DNA of 5,954 nt from assembly GCA_027053145.1 (NCBI GenBank), contig JALUED010000026.1, forward strand, positions 1 through 5,954, in the 5' to 3' direction. Below, one piece after another: positions 5,484 to 5,954 of this stretch (its first letter is position 1; each line of letters begins with the position of its first letter). The position numbers and the translations under genes are program-made. A model generated the notes under the pieces. That model saw only the letters and a program-made list of their open reading frames with translations. It was not told the DNA's origin and did no database searches. The DNA comes from Thermaceae bacterium. GTDB lineage: Bacteria > Deinococcota > Deinococci > Deinococcales > Marinithermaceae.

Positions 5484-5489
5484 TTGGGC

Positions 5490-5936
5490 GTGGTCCGGAT
5501 CGTGCTCGTCGAGCCCGAGATCCCCCAAAACACCGGCAACGTGGCCCGCACCGCGGTGGCCCTTGGGGCCGAGCTCCACTTGGTCCGCCCCTTCGGTTTT
5601 CGCTGGGGCGATCCCCGGATGCGCCGGGCTGGGCTCGACTACTGGAGGCACCTTCGCTACATCCTCCACGATTCCTGGGCGGCCTTCCTGGAGAGCTTGC
5701 CCGAGGGCGCCCGCGTCTTTGCCTTCAGCGCCCGCGCCGAGCGCACGCTCTATGCGGCCCGCTTCCAGAAGGGGGATTGGTTGCTCTTCGGTCCCGAGAC
5801 CCGAGGGCTTTCCTCCGAGGTCCTGGCCCGCTTTCCCTCGCTCAAAATCCCTACCCCGGGGCCGGTGCGCTCCCTGAACCTGGCGGTGGCGGTGGGGGTG
5901 GCGGCGTACGAGGCCTACCGGCAGGTCGCGGGGTAA
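5490..5936 (+). CDS. trmL: tRNA (cytidine(34)-2'-O)-methyltransferase, TrmL-like SPOUT enzyme
   Basis: The 148-residue product is near the length of E. coli TrmL (157). It has the family blocks in order: PEIPQNTGNVARTAVALG (9-26), LHLVRPFGF (29-37), RRAGLDYW (45-52), FGPETRGL (100-107) and PVRSLNLAVAVGVAAYEA (125-142). The last two form the knotted SPOUT cofactor pocket that binds S-adenosylmethionine. TrmL methylates the ribose of the wobble base in tRNA-Leu species of E. coli; the tRNA targets here are inferred from the family. GTG at 5490 is chosen over an in-frame TTG at 5484, because MVRIVLVEPEIPQN matches the usual short N-terminus and a TAGGCT box sits 6 nt before the GTG. It diverges from infC with about 100 bp between start codons. 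Its stop codon overlaps a -10-like sequence of the next gene. Confidence 0.9.
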   Translation: MVRIVLVEPEIPQNTGNVARTAVALGAELHLVRPFGFRWGDPRMRRAGLDYWRHLRYILHDSWAAFLESLPEGARVFAFSARAERTLYAARFQKGDWLLFGPETRGLSSEVLARFPSLKIPTPGPVRSLNLAVAVGVAAYEAYRQVAG

Positions 5937-5939
5937 ACT
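5934..5939 (+). promoter_or_regulatory. Candidate -10 box (TAAACT) overlapping the trmL stop codon
   Basis: TAAACT begins with the TAA stop codon of trmL and is followed by 5 nt and an ATG at 5945. The arrangement resembles the other leaderless starts in this window, although the spacing is at the short end and no -35 box was found. Confidence 0.3.
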
Positions 5940-5944
5940 GGGGC

Positions 5945-5954
5945 ATGTTCAAAA
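5945..5954 (+). CDS. Start of an unidentified downstream gene (partial)
   Basis: Only ATG TTC AAA and one further base are present before the window ends, reading Met-Phe-Lys. It lies 8 nt after the trmL stop on the same strand. The start is supported only by the TAAACT box just upstream and the close spacing; there is no clear Shine-Dalgarno sequence. The product cannot be identified. Confidence 0.4.

Noticed and set aside
5484..5489. TTG at 5484 as the trmL start
   Set aside because: It adds only two residues, directly abuts the TAGGCT box and is a rarer start than the GTG at 5490.
1..5954. CRISPR array, tRNA or rRNA gene
   Set aside because: No regularly spaced direct repeats, no cloverleaf with a GGTTCGAATCC-type arm and no rRNA segment were found on either strand.

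Overview
The window is GC-rich DNA. It probably comes from a member of the Thermaceae (Thermus, Meiothermus, Oceanithermus or Marinithermus relatives, phylum Deinococcota). The evidence is IF3, L35 and L20 proteins that resemble the Thermus ones as I remember them, GC-rich codon use, and -10 boxes placed 5-9 nt before start codons with no Shine-Dalgarno sequence, the leaderless arrangement common in this phylum. The genus cannot be fixed by eye.

Layout, left to right. (1) Bases 1-1001, minus strand: an LptF/LptG-type permease, cut at its C-terminus by the window edge. A consensus TATAAT lies 7 nt before its GTG. (2) About 1072-1793: a decayed, 3'-truncated IS481-family element on the minus strand. 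(3) About 1794-2029: non-coding DNA with a possible terminator and perhaps a second degraded fragment. (4) 2030-4183, minus strand: a two-gene unit of a small multidrug-export-family membrane protein and then, 6 nt later, a 560-residue fusion. The fusion joins a PlsY-like membrane domain to a cytosolic domain resembling cyanobacterial long-chain acyl-ACP reductase. (5) 4199-4224: a perfect GC hairpin that ends the ribosomal operon and abuts the -10 box of the next unit. (6) 4238-5388, minus strand: the translation operon infC-rpmI-rplT (IF3, L35, L20). infC appears to start at an AUC codon with a 9-nt perfect Shine-Dalgarno sequence. (7) 5389-5489: a divergent promoter region. (8) 5490-5936, plus strand: a TrmL-like tRNA 2'-O-methyltransferase. 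Three codons of a further plus-strand gene follow.

infC-rpmI-rplT is a conserved translation unit, and the AUC start implies IF3 feedback on its own synthesis. TrmL modifies the tRNA wobble base and diverges from this operon. The sms and PlsY-reductase genes are a separate membrane/lipid unit. The most unusual object is the PlsY-acyl reductase fusion: its reductase half keeps the nucleotide-binding loop and candidate active-site cysteine, while two of the three PlsY motifs are degenerate.
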